Origin: Chloroflexota bacterium | Lineage (GTDB): Bacteria; Chloroflexota; Anaerolineae; B4-G1 | Assembly (NCBI GenBank): GCA_003648125.1 | Contig: QMOE01000003.1 | Coordinates: forward strand, 1 to 20,915 | Direction of reading: 5' to 3' | Length of the DNA stretch: 20,915 bases | In this document: piece by piece, positions 15,254-20,915 of the stretch | Position numbering within the stretch: position 1 is the first letter of the stretch | Layout of the letters: every line of letters starts with the position of its first letter | Position numbers and translations under genes: made by a program | Notes under the pieces: model-generated | The model's input: only the letters and a program-made list of their open reading frames with translations | The model's database searches: none | Told to the model about the DNA's origin: nothing

Positions 15254-15673
15254 GTGTATCTCGAAATCCACGCCGAAAAATGCACCGGCTGTCGCATCTG
15301 CGAGAACTTTTGCTCCTTCCATCACGAGAGGGCCGTGTGGCCGGAACGGTCGCGCATCACTATCATAGCCCAAAGTGACGAGGGGCCATTCGTTCTCAAC
15401 GTCTGCCGCCAGTGTGAGGACGCGCCCTGCGCCGCCGCCTGCCCGGTGGAGGCGATCTCGCTGGATGAGCGCACCGGGGCCTGGGTGATGGACGCGGAGG
15501 AGTGTATCGGCTGCGGCGCTTGCGTGGAGGCCTGTCCTTACGGCGCGATTTTCGTTGACGAGGAACTGGGCGTGGCCCTCAAGTGCGATCTGTGTGGCGG
15601 GGAGCCAGAGTGCGCGGCGATGTGTCCCAGCGGGGCGATTACGGTGCTTGGATCAAGTCTCCAATCTCGGTGA
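15254..15673 (+). CDS. ferredoxin-type electron-transfer protein with four [4Fe-4S] motifs
   Basis: A 139-residue HycB/CooF/AOR-partner type ferredoxin with 16 Cys in four groups: 10/13/16/20, 51/54/59/63, 84/87/90/94 and 111/114/120/124. All four groups are complete, so four [4Fe-4S] clusters are expected. No signal peptide is present. GTG 15254 is chosen because GGAGG (15244-15248) is five bases ahead, overlapping the end of the hydantoinase; an in-frame GTG at 15248 would overlap that site. It most likely carries electrons to or from AOR 1. The last residues (about ITVLGSSLQSR) overlap the 3' end of the opposing toxin gene, so the tail may have been replaced when that module arrived. The next AOR operon lies about 1.3 kb downstream. 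Confidence 0.93.
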   Translation: MYLEIHAEKCTGCRICENFCSFHHERAVWPERSRITIIAQSDEGPFVLNVCRQCEDAPCAAACPVEAISLDERTGAWVMDAEECIGCGACVEACPYGAIFVDEELGVALKCDLCGGEPECAAMCPSGAITVLGSSLQSR

Positions 15674-15990
15674 CAACTCGCTCGAAAACAACGGGTTTCA
15701 GGCGGGCGATCCGTTTGATGATAATGGACTGTTCCAACGATGCAATTGTATCGGCCTTGATTTTGCTTTTGTGTCTCAATGCACCTTGCCTCTCAACATC
15801 CCTGGCGTCAACGATGATCGAATATGGTGTTTGACTGAGGTTAGTCGTAAGGCCGCAAACCAGGACATCAGCCGATTGTTGGTTGTACACATCGTTCGAG
15901 AGGACAAGGACAGGCCCGCACCTTTCGAGCAGAGAGATCAGAGAAAGGGAATGAGACCAAAACAATGTCCCGTTGTCTATAGATACTCAT
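15639..15990 (-). pseudogene. MazF/PemK-like endoribonuclease toxin, frameshifted
   Basis: Reading from ATG 15990, the first 24 or so codons give RQRDIVLVSFPFSDLSARKVR, the standard MazF/PemK opening. The frame is then lost at a GGG run (minus strand, 15917-15915). Removing one G restores PVLVLSNDVYNQQSADVLVC and GLTTNLSQTPYSIIV and runs to TAA at 15641-15639, about 116 residues in all, normal for the family. MazF toxins cleave mRNA at specific sites. The ATG overlaps the antitoxin stop by 14 bases. The C-terminal 35 bases overlap the converging ferredoxin gene. The break may be a true inactivating mutation or a one-base assembly error. An open 108-codon frame starting at ATG 15965 exists but lacks the conserved N-terminal strand. 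Confidence 0.85.
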
Positions 15991-16270
15991 TCCAGACCTC
16001 GTCCGCCTCGTTATCCCAGAGTTTCGCAAAAACGGTCTCGGCAGCGCTTTGAAGCTGGCGGCGCAACACTGTCTCGTCGTCCTGTTTTAGAACTACGACG
16101 AGCACATTTATGTCTTTGGGAAGGGCAATGTCTTTGGAAAGTTCAACAACTCGCCCGCCTTTGTATGTCGCAGGGAATGTTTGCATTGAATTTAACAGTG
16201 GCAATGCACGTTCGGCCTCGGCGCTGGCTGGCAAAGCGGGTCGAGGCAATGGTTGAGCTAACTGTGGCAT
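15977..16270 (-). CDS. antitoxin of the MazF/PemK-like module, 97 aa
   Basis: A 97-residue protein directly upstream of, and overlapping, the toxin. ATG 16270 is chosen because GGAGG lies five bases ahead; an upstream TTG at 16297 is unlikely. The Pro/Ala-rich first 30 residues look disordered. The middle (TYKGGRVVELSKDIALPKDI then VLVVVL) resembles the small beta-strand antitoxins of the DUF104/AF2212 or AbrB-like kind. The acidic tail ETVFAKLWDNEADEVWNEYL would be the toxin-binding part. The reading frame is intact although its toxin is broken. The function comes from gene order and size; the subfamily is uncertain. Confidence 0.72.
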   Translation of the reverse strand: MPQLAQPLPRPALPASAEAERALPLLNSMQTFPATYKGGRVVELSKDIALPKDINVLVVVLKQDDETVLRRQLQSAAETVFAKLWDNEADEVWNEYL

Positions 16271-16313
16271 AATTACCTCCAGGGTCAATGTTGTCAAGTT
16301 AAAAAGTCGGATG

Positions 16314-16427
16314 TGTCATTGCGAGTGTAGCGAAGCAATCTCCCGCTTTCATACGCAAGCAACAGTGGGGATTGCTTCGTCCCTTTGGCTACGCTCAGGG
16401 CAGGCTGCTCCGCTCCTCGCAATGACA
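16314..16427. repeat. TGTCATTGCGAG inverted-repeat element, copy 1
   Basis: Ends TGTCATTGCGAG (16314-16325) and CTCGCAATGACA (16416-16427) are perfect 12-base inverted repeats. Inside, GAAGCAATC and GATTGCTTC form further arms. This dispersed intergenic repeat type is familiar from many environmental bacterial genomes. A second copy lies at 20180-20269. No coding potential and no clear flanking duplication. Confidence 0.85.
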
Positions 16428-16439
16428 TGCCACAGAGCG

Positions 16440-16474
16440 CTGGTTGAGTAGGCCTTTAGGCCGTATTGAAACCC
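16440..16474 (+). repeat. GGTTGAGTAG...GTATTGAAACC repeat, forward copy
   Basis: Begins CTGGTTGAGTAGG, contains the small palindrome GGCCTTTAGGCC and ends CCGTATTGAAACCC. It matches, in reverse orientation, the copy at 16686-16740. The two enclose the MITE-like element at 16504-16615. Confidence 0.7.
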
Positions 16475-16503
16475 TTGTGCTGAGCTTGTCAAAGTGAAGC
16501 GAG

Positions 16504-16615
16504 GTACCTTCTCAATAATTCGGGGTAATGTAGGTCGGATTTGCTATCCGACCAGGCGGCGGTTAGCAAAACCGCCCTACATTTGCCATCTACCCCGGAT
16601 TTATTGAGATGATAC
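16504..16615. mobile_element. 112-bp MITE-like element with 8-bp duplication
   Basis: The left end GTACCTTCTCAATAATTCGG and the right end, read inward as GTATCATCTCAATAAATCCG, continue into GGGTA and match with few changes and one indel over about 24 bases. An exact 8-bp direct repeat GAAGCGAG flanks it (16496-16503 and 16616-16623). The core 16530-16580 starts GTAG, ends CTAC and holds two hairpins, GGTCGGA/TCCGACC and GGCGGTT/AACCGCC. No coding capacity. Confidence 0.78.
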
Positions 16616-16685
16616 GAAGCGAGCGACTTTTGCAATAAATTTTGACCTACACGGGCCGCGCTGTGATTTCGGCAGGCTCAATCCA

Positions 16686-16740
16686 GGGGTTTCGATACGC
16701 TCCGGCACGAAAAGCATGTGCCTCCGCTACTCAACCAACG
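16686..16740 (-). repeat. GGTTGAGTAG...GTATTGAAACC repeat, inverted copy
   Basis: Reads GGGGTTTCGATACG at one end and GCTACTCAACCAACG at the other, the reverse complement pattern of 16440-16474. A GGCAC/GTGCC hairpin replaces the GGCC palindrome in the middle. Confidence 0.65.
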
Positions 16741-16845
16741 GCGCTTAACTTGATGACATTATCTCTAGGGTCATTGCACCATACCAGAGATTGTTCGACA
16801 ATGGCAAGCAAGCACAGGGGTGCGCGTCATTTTCTTGCGCGCCAC

Positions 16846-16896
16846 GGAACGCGGTCATCTTGACCGCAAAAATGCGGGCGGGGACGCCCGCGCTCC
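16846..16896. repeat. double-hairpin repeat GGAACGC...GCGCTCC
   Basis: Two perfect 7-bp hairpins lie side by side, GCGGTCA/TGACCGC (16851-16857, 16861-16867) and GCGGGCG/CGCCCGC (16874-16880, 16885-16891). They are bounded by GGAACGC and GCGCTCC as near inverted ends. It lies 62 bases before the AOR 2 start, in the transcribed or promoter region. Confidence 0.65.
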
Positions 16897-16958
16897 CAGG
16901 CAAGATCCACTGCCAGGCGCAAAAATTTGACGGACATCCCAAGCACAGGAGCAAGTAA

Positions 16959-18848
16959 ATGTTTCCATACAAAGGTTACACCGGCAAATGGCTGCACATA
17001 GACCTGACCACAGGCGAAATCGAACCCCGCCAGCTAGACCCCGCGCTGGCCGAGAACTATTTGGGCGGCAACGGCTTTGGCGCGCGCCTGCTGTGGGAGC
17101 ACGTCGGGCCGGAGGTGGACCCGCTGGCCCCGGAGAGCCTGCTCATCTTTGCTACCGGGCCTCTCGTCGGCACGCTGATGCCCAACGGCTGCCGGGTGGA
17201 AGTGATCGCCAAATCGCCGCTCACCGGTATCTATGGCGACGCCAACGCTGGCGGCTCCTTCGGCCCCGAACTAAAGTTCGCCGGATGGGACGCCATCGTC
17301 TTTACCGGACAGTCCCCGCAGCCGGTCTACCTGGCTATCGCTGGCGAGCGGGTGGAACTGCGCCCGGCCGGCGATCTGTGGGGCCTCGCCACCTCCGAGA
17401 CGGAGGCCGCCATCCGCCGCGCCTGGGGCGATTCACAGGTCAAGACGGCCACCATCGGGCCGGCCGGCGAGAACCTGGTGCGCTTTGCCGGTATCCAGAC
17501 CACACCGCAACGCTCCGCCGCCCGCTGCGGACTGGGCGCGGTGATGGGCAGCAAGCGGCTCAAGGCTATCGCCGCGCGCGGACGCGGCCCCGTCCGTGTG
17601 GCCGACCCGGCCCGCTTCCACGACCTGGCCGTTGACTTTCACCGCCGCATCCGCGCCAATCCGGTCTATGGCCCAGTCTCCACGCACGGCACCCCCGGCA
17701 TCGTCACGCTGATGGACTCGCTGGGCCGTTTCCCCACGCGCAACTTTCAGATGGGCTCCTTCCCAGAAATAGACAAGATCGGCGCCGAGGCGCTGGAGGA
17801 GCGGGCCTTTGTCCGCCACCTGGCCTGCTTTGGCTGTCCCGTCCATTGCGACAAACTCTATCGCATCCCCGACGGGCCACACGCCGGCGTTGCCCTGCGC
17901 AGCGTCGAGTACGAGACGCTGAACTCGATGGGCGCCTGCGTCTGGAGCGCCGACCTGGACGCGGCGCTGGCCGCCAATCGCTTGTGCGACGACCTGGGGC
18001 TGGACACCATCTCGGCGGGACGGGCCATCAGTTTTGCCATGGAACTGTGGGAGCAAGAGATCCTCAACCTGGACGATACCGGCGGGCTGTCACTGCGCTG
18101 GGGCGATATGGAGTTGGTATTGCGGCTGCTGGGGATGATCGCCCGGCGAGAGGGCTTTGGCGACCTGCTGGCGGAAGGGACGCGCCGCGCCGCCCAGACC
18201 ATCGGGCAGGGGGCGGAAAAGTACGCCATGCACGTCAAAGGGATGGAAATTCCGGCCCAGGATGGTCGCGCCCAAAAGTCAATGGGGCTGGCCCACGTCA
18301 CCTCCAACCGGGGAGCCGACCACCTCAAAGCCTTCCCCACGATTGACGAGACCGGCTACCCGGACGAGGCCCGTCGGCGCTACGGAGAGGAATACCTGCC
18401 AGAGATGGCCCAGCCGTTGGCGACAAAGTACAAGCCGCTGCTGGTCAAGGATGGGGAAGAACTGGGCGCGGTCGTGGATTCGGTGGGGGTATGCAAGTCG
18501 GGTGGGACTTTTGTCATGGCCGAGATTTACTGGCCCGACCTTGCCGTCGCATTGGAGGCCGCCACCGGAATGGAGATGGATGTCGAGCGATTAAAACGCA
18601 CCGGCGAGCGCATCTACAACCTGCAACGCTGCTACAATGTCCTGCACGGCATCACCCGCGCCGACGACCGGCTACCCTGCCGCTTTAGCGAGGAACCCTC
18701 CCCCTCCGGCAACGCGCGCGGCGAAATCATTGACCTGGAGCCGATGCTGGACGAGTATTACCGTCTGCGGGGTTGGGACCCGGCTACCGGCCGGCCCACG
18801 GCGGAGAAATTGCGGGAGTTGGGGATTGAGGGGCAACGATGTCTGTGA
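16959..18848 (+). CDS. aldehyde:ferredoxin oxidoreductase family protein 2 (W/Mo-bis-pyranopterin)
   Basis: A 629-residue AOR-family enzyme, clearly paralogous to AOR 1 along its length. Shared blocks include YLGGNGFGARLLW, SPLTGIYGDANAGGSFG, GPAGENLVRFAGIQ, LCDDLGLDTISAG and YAMHVKGMEIPAQD. The cluster ligands are C290, C293 and C297 (CFGCPVHC) and C512 (DSVGVCKSGG). Start ATG 16959 has AGGAG seven bases ahead. It overlaps the following amidohydrolase by 10 bases, the same arrangement as AOR 1 with its hydantoinase. At the position of the AOR 1 palindrome it has RGRGPVRVADPARF. No dedicated ferredoxin follows; a PyrD/PreA-like flavoprotein is third in line. The substrate is unknown, probably different from AOR 1 because the partner hydrolase differs. 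Confidence 0.95.
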   Translation: MFPYKGYTGKWLHIDLTTGEIEPRQLDPALAENYLGGNGFGARLLWEHVGPEVDPLAPESLLIFATGPLVGTLMPNGCRVEVIAKSPLTGIYGDANAGGSFGPELKFAGWDAIVFTGQSPQPVYLAIAGERVELRPAGDLWGLATSETEAAIRRAWGDSQVKTATIGPAGENLVRFAGIQTTPQRSAARCGLGAVMGSKRLKAIAARGRGPVRVADPARFHDLAVDFHRRIRANPVYGPVSTHGTPGIVTLMDSLGRFPTRNFQMGSFPEIDKIGAEALEERAFVRHLACFGCPVHCDKLYRIPDGPHAGVALRSVEYETLNSMGACVWSADLDAALAANRLCDDLGLDTISAGRAISFAMELWEQEILNLDDTGGLSLRWGDMELVLRLLGMIARREGFGDLLAEGTRRAAQTIGQGAEKYAMHVKGMEIPAQDGRAQKSMGLAHVTSNRGADHLKAFPTIDETGYPDEARRRYGEEYLPEMAQPLATKYKPLLVKDGEELGAVVDSVGVCKSGGTFVMAEIYWPDLAVALEAATGMEMDVERLKRTGERIYNLQRCYNVLHGITRADDRLPCRFSEEPSPSGNARGEIIDLEPMLDEYYRLRGWDPATGRPTAEKLRELGIEGQRCL

Positions 18849-20158
18849 TTCTGATATTGGGTCACATGCTCTGGGCCGATACGTCGCAGCCGCCGCAACT
18901 GAGCTGGGGCGTAGCGGTGGAAGGGGGGCGCGTGGCCGCTACTGGCTCTCACGCTGACCTGCGCGCCCGCTTCCCCCAGGCCAACGTCGTCGAGGCCACG
19001 GATTGCATCGTCACCCCGGCCTTTGTCAATGCGCATCACCACATGTACGGCGTGCTGGCCCACGGTATCCCGCTGGAGGAAGCCCCGGCCGGTTTCTGGC
19101 CTTTCCTGGAAGATTTCTGGTGGCCCCGGGTCGAGGACCGGCTGACTCACGATCTCATCGCCGCCGCCACCGATTGGGCCTGCCTGGAAATGATCCGCTC
19201 CGGTGTCACTACCTTCTACGATTGCCTGGAGGCCCCCCACGCCGTCCCCGGCGCGCTGGAGGTAGAGGGGGAGGTAGTGCGCCGCCGGGGGCTGCGCGGT
19301 GTGCTCTCCTTCGAGGCCACCGAGCGGGTCAGTGCGGAGAACGGCGAGCTGGGCCTGCGCGAGAACGGTGACTTTATCGCCTCCTGCCGGGCGCGGGGCG
19401 GGCTGCTCTCTGGGATGATGTGCTTCCACACCACCTTTACCTGCTGCGCCGATTTTATCCGCCGCGCCTTTGCCCTGGCCGATGAACTCGGCGTCAAAAT
19501 CCACATGCACCTCTCCGAGGGAATCCACGAGCCGGAGTATTGCCTGTCCCACTTTGGGGCGCGCCCGGTGGCCTACTATGACCAACTGGGCGTCCTGGGC
19601 AAGCGCGTGTTAGCTTCCCAGTGCGTCCAGGTGGACGCGGACGAGATTGCTGTCCTGGCCCAGCGCAGCGTGAGCGTCTCCCATCAGCCGCTCTCCAACT
19701 GCGAGGTGGGCGGCGGATTCGCCCCGGTACCAGAGATGCTGGCGGCCGGTGTCAACGTCGCCCTGGGCACGGATGGCTATATCAACAACTTTTTCGAGCT
19801 GATGCGGGCCGCCGCCCTCATCCCCAAAGCCCGCCTGCTTGACCCCGGCGCAATGCCCGCCAACGTCGCCTGGACGATGGCGACGCGGAATGGGGCGCGG
19901 GCGCTGGGTTTTGACGACCTGGGCGCGCTCGCGCCCGGCAATCAGGCCGACCTGTTGCTGGTTGACGCCCGCCTGCCTACTCCCCTGACCGCGCACAATC
20001 TGGCTGACCAGTTGCTCCTCTGGCGCAACCCCAGCGACCTGCGCGGCGTGATGTGCGCCGGACGCTGGCTGCTGCGCGATGGGCAGGTCATCGGCGTGGA
20101 CGGGGAGGCAGTGCGGGCGCGGGTGGTTGAGGCGGCAACACGCCTCTGGCAAATCTAG
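18839..20158 (+). CDS. SsnA/TrzA-like amidohydrolase (deaminase-type)
   Basis: Metal-dependent hydrolase of 439 residues in the ATZ/TRZ branch of the amidohydrolase superfamily, most like SsnA (FLEDFWWPRVEDRL, then LEMIRSGVTTFYD and the GLRGVLSFEATER block). Visible metal ligands are H66 and H68 (NAHHHMY), H224 with E227 (HMHLSE) and D312 (LGTDG). The sixth-strand segment, where the family usually has a catalytic His (AHCVH type), reads SQCVQV, with Gln at both His positions. ATG 18839 overlaps the end of AOR 2 by 10 bases. The family removes amino or chloro groups from triazines, pyrimidines and purines; SsnA genes often accompany hydantoinase and PreA-like genes in purine-breakdown clusters, as here. 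Its activity is uncertain given the missing His. Confidence 0.88.
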   Translation: MSVILILGHMLWADTSQPPQLSWGVAVEGGRVAATGSHADLRARFPQANVVEATDCIVTPAFVNAHHHMYGVLAHGIPLEEAPAGFWPFLEDFWWPRVEDRLTHDLIAAATDWACLEMIRSGVTTFYDCLEAPHAVPGALEVEGEVVRRRGLRGVLSFEATERVSAENGELGLRENGDFIASCRARGGLLSGMMCFHTTFTCCADFIRRAFALADELGVKIHMHLSEGIHEPEYCLSHFGARPVAYYDQLGVLGKRVLASQCVQVDADEIAVLAQRSVSVSHQPLSNCEVGGGFAPVPEMLAAGVNVALGTDGYINNFFELMRAAALIPKARLLDPGAMPANVAWTMATRNGARALGFDDLGALAPGNQADLLLVDARLPTPLTAHNLADQLLLWRNPSDLRGVMCAGRWLLRDGQVIGVDGEAVRARVVEAATRLWQI

Positions 20159-20179
20159 TTTCAAGGTAACTGCTCAACC

Positions 20180-20269
20180 TGTCATTGCGAGGAACAAAGT
20201 GACGAAGCAACCTCCACCGTCGCTTACGTGTTGAGGGCAGGAGATTGCTTCGCTACGCTCGCAATGACA
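20180..20269. repeat. TGTCATTGCGAG inverted-repeat element, copy 2
   Basis: TGTCATTGCGAG (20180-20191) and CTCGCAATGACA (20258-20269) are perfect inverted ends, with GAAGCAA and TTGCTTC inside. It fills the gap between the amidohydrolase and the flavoprotein gene. Its end lies 3 bases before the AGGAG ribosome site of the latter, so it is very likely transcribed. Confidence 0.85.
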
Positions 20270-20282
20270 TTCAGGAGACGCC

Positions 20283-20915
20283 ATGCCTGATTTAACCGTC
20301 ACGCTATGTGACATCGAACTGAAAAACCCCCTCATCCTCGCCTCCGGCCCGCTATCCTGGAACGCAGAGGCCATCCGCGCCGCCTTCGACGCGGGGGCGG
20401 CGGCGGTTGTCACCAAGACCATTCGCCCTGAGGCCACCGTCAACCCCGCGCCCCACATCGCCGCAGCGGGGCGGGGGAGTCTGCTCAACACCGAGGGCTG
20501 GTCTGACCTGCCGGCGGAGCAGTGGATCGAGCAGGAACTGCCCTCTCTAGCTAACCGGGACGGGGTACTCATCGCCAGCCTGGGCCACACCCCCGCCGAG
20601 GTGGAACAACTGGCCGCGCCGCTGGCGGAGGCCGGGGCCGACGCGCTCGAACTGGTCTCTTACCGGGCGGAGGATGCCGCGCCGATGGCAGCGGCGGCGA
20701 AGCGAGCTGTCTCCATCCCGGCGCTGATCAAAGTCAGCGCCAACTGGCCCAACTTGCCAGAGGTGGTGGCAGCGTGCCTGCGCGCCGGAGCCGACGGCGT
20801 CACGGCCATTGACTCTATCGGCCCGACGCTGCGGATTGACGTGGAGAGGGAGCGGCCGCTGCTAGGCTCCTTCGCCTGGCTCTCCGGCGCGGCCATATTC
20901 CCTACCGCGCTGCGA
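20283..20915 (+). CDS. dihydroorotate / dihydropyrimidine dehydrogenase-like flavoprotein (3' truncated by window)
   Basis: The frame runs open from ATG 20283 to the window end, 211 codons. AGGAG lies five bases ahead. The sequence MPDLTVTLCDIELKNPLILA then SGPLSWN is the class 1 DHODH/PreA opening. GAAAVVTKTIRPEATVNPAP follows, then SLLNTEGWSDLP, IASLGHTPAEVEQLA, LIKVSANWPN and GADGVTAIDS, all matching an FMN-binding TIM barrel. At the usual N-x-SCPN position it has LELVSYRAEDAAP, so that motif is absent. The catalytic loop is partly beyond the window. In pyrimidine breakdown PreA reduces uracil with NADH via PreT; here it follows an AOR and an amidohydrolase, pointing to reduction or oxidation of an N-heterocycle. 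Anabolic PyrD is less likely given the neighbours. Confidence 0.85.
   Translation, partial: MPDLTVTLCDIELKNPLILASGPLSWNAEAIRAAFDAGAAAVVTKTIRPEATVNPAPHIAAAGRGSLLNTEGWSDLPAEQWIEQELPSLANRDGVLIASLGHTPAEVEQLAAPLAEAGADALELVSYRAEDAAPMAAAAKRAVSIPALIKVSANWPNLPEVVAACLRAGADGVTAIDSIGPTLRIDVERERPLLGSFAWLSGAAIFPTALR

Larger units (their letters stand above)
16298..16958. other. gene-free repeat hotspot between the two AOR cassettes
   Basis: Roughly 660 bases with no supportable gene. It holds five repeat units of four kinds, listed separately. The only open frame of note (16642-16863) is made of repeat sequence and lacks a ribosome site. I found no convincing promoter for AOR 2 here, although one must lie here or further upstream. 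Confidence 0.7.

Noticed and set aside
1..20915. CRISPR arrays, tRNA/rRNA genes, complete insertion sequences, integrase or phage genes
   Set aside because: None could be recognised on either strand.

Overview
The window reads as a stretch of chromosome from a GC-rich anaerobic bacterium, most likely an uncultured Chloroflexota (Anaerolineae-like) lineage. This is inference. It rests on the alpha/beta-type glycyl-tRNA synthetase, a T-box leader on valS, two tungsten/molybdenum aldehyde:ferredoxin oxidoreductase (AOR) family genes, a LIV-type ABC transporter, and many short palindromic repeats of kinds I associate with that phylum. No rRNA, tRNA, CRISPR array or complete insertion sequence is visible.

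Layout. 1-1580: 3' part of glyS. 1586-2255: a Doc/Fic toxin-antitoxin pair with its own promoter. A bidirectional terminator (2292-2329) separates it from the oppositely transcribed branched-chain amino-acid-type ABC transporter operon livJ(K)-livH-livM-livG-livF (8128 down to 2362). 8144-9132 is a long control region with a structured livJ leader, a MITE-like element, another inverted repeat, a consensus sigma-70 promoter and a T-box leader. 9133-11862: valS. 12016-15673: AOR 1, a dihydropyrimidinase/hydantoinase and a four-cluster ferredoxin, driven by a near-consensus promoter. 15639-16270: a MazF/PemK-like toxin (frameshifted) and its antitoxin on the opposite strand, overlapping the end of the ferredoxin gene. 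16298-16958: a gene-free, repeat-rich hotspot. 16959-20158: AOR 2 and an SsnA/TrzA-type amidohydrolase. 20283-20915: the start of a dihydroorotate/dihydropyrimidine dehydrogenase-like flavoprotein, cut by the window end.

How the genes may work together. The two metabolic cassettes share a design. In each, an AOR-family gene overlaps, by 10-13 bases, the start of an amidohydrolase-superfamily gene, and a redox partner follows (ferredoxin in one, PreA/PyrD-like flavoprotein in the other). A low-potential W/Mo enzyme plus a cyclic-amide hydrolase suggests anaerobic breakdown of N-heterocycles (pyrimidines, hydantoins, purine-derived rings). One enzyme would change the ring redox state and the next would deaminate or open it. 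The substrate is not shown by the sequence.

The second theme is palindromic repeats. Three intergenic elements have terminal inverted repeats, 8-9 bp flanking duplications and similar GTAG...CTAC double-hairpin cores. Four short palindromes also lie in frame inside valS, AOR 1 and the hydantoinase (two), at least three of them at places that look like insertions in the proteins. That resembles the palindromic elements that insert into protein genes of Rickettsia.
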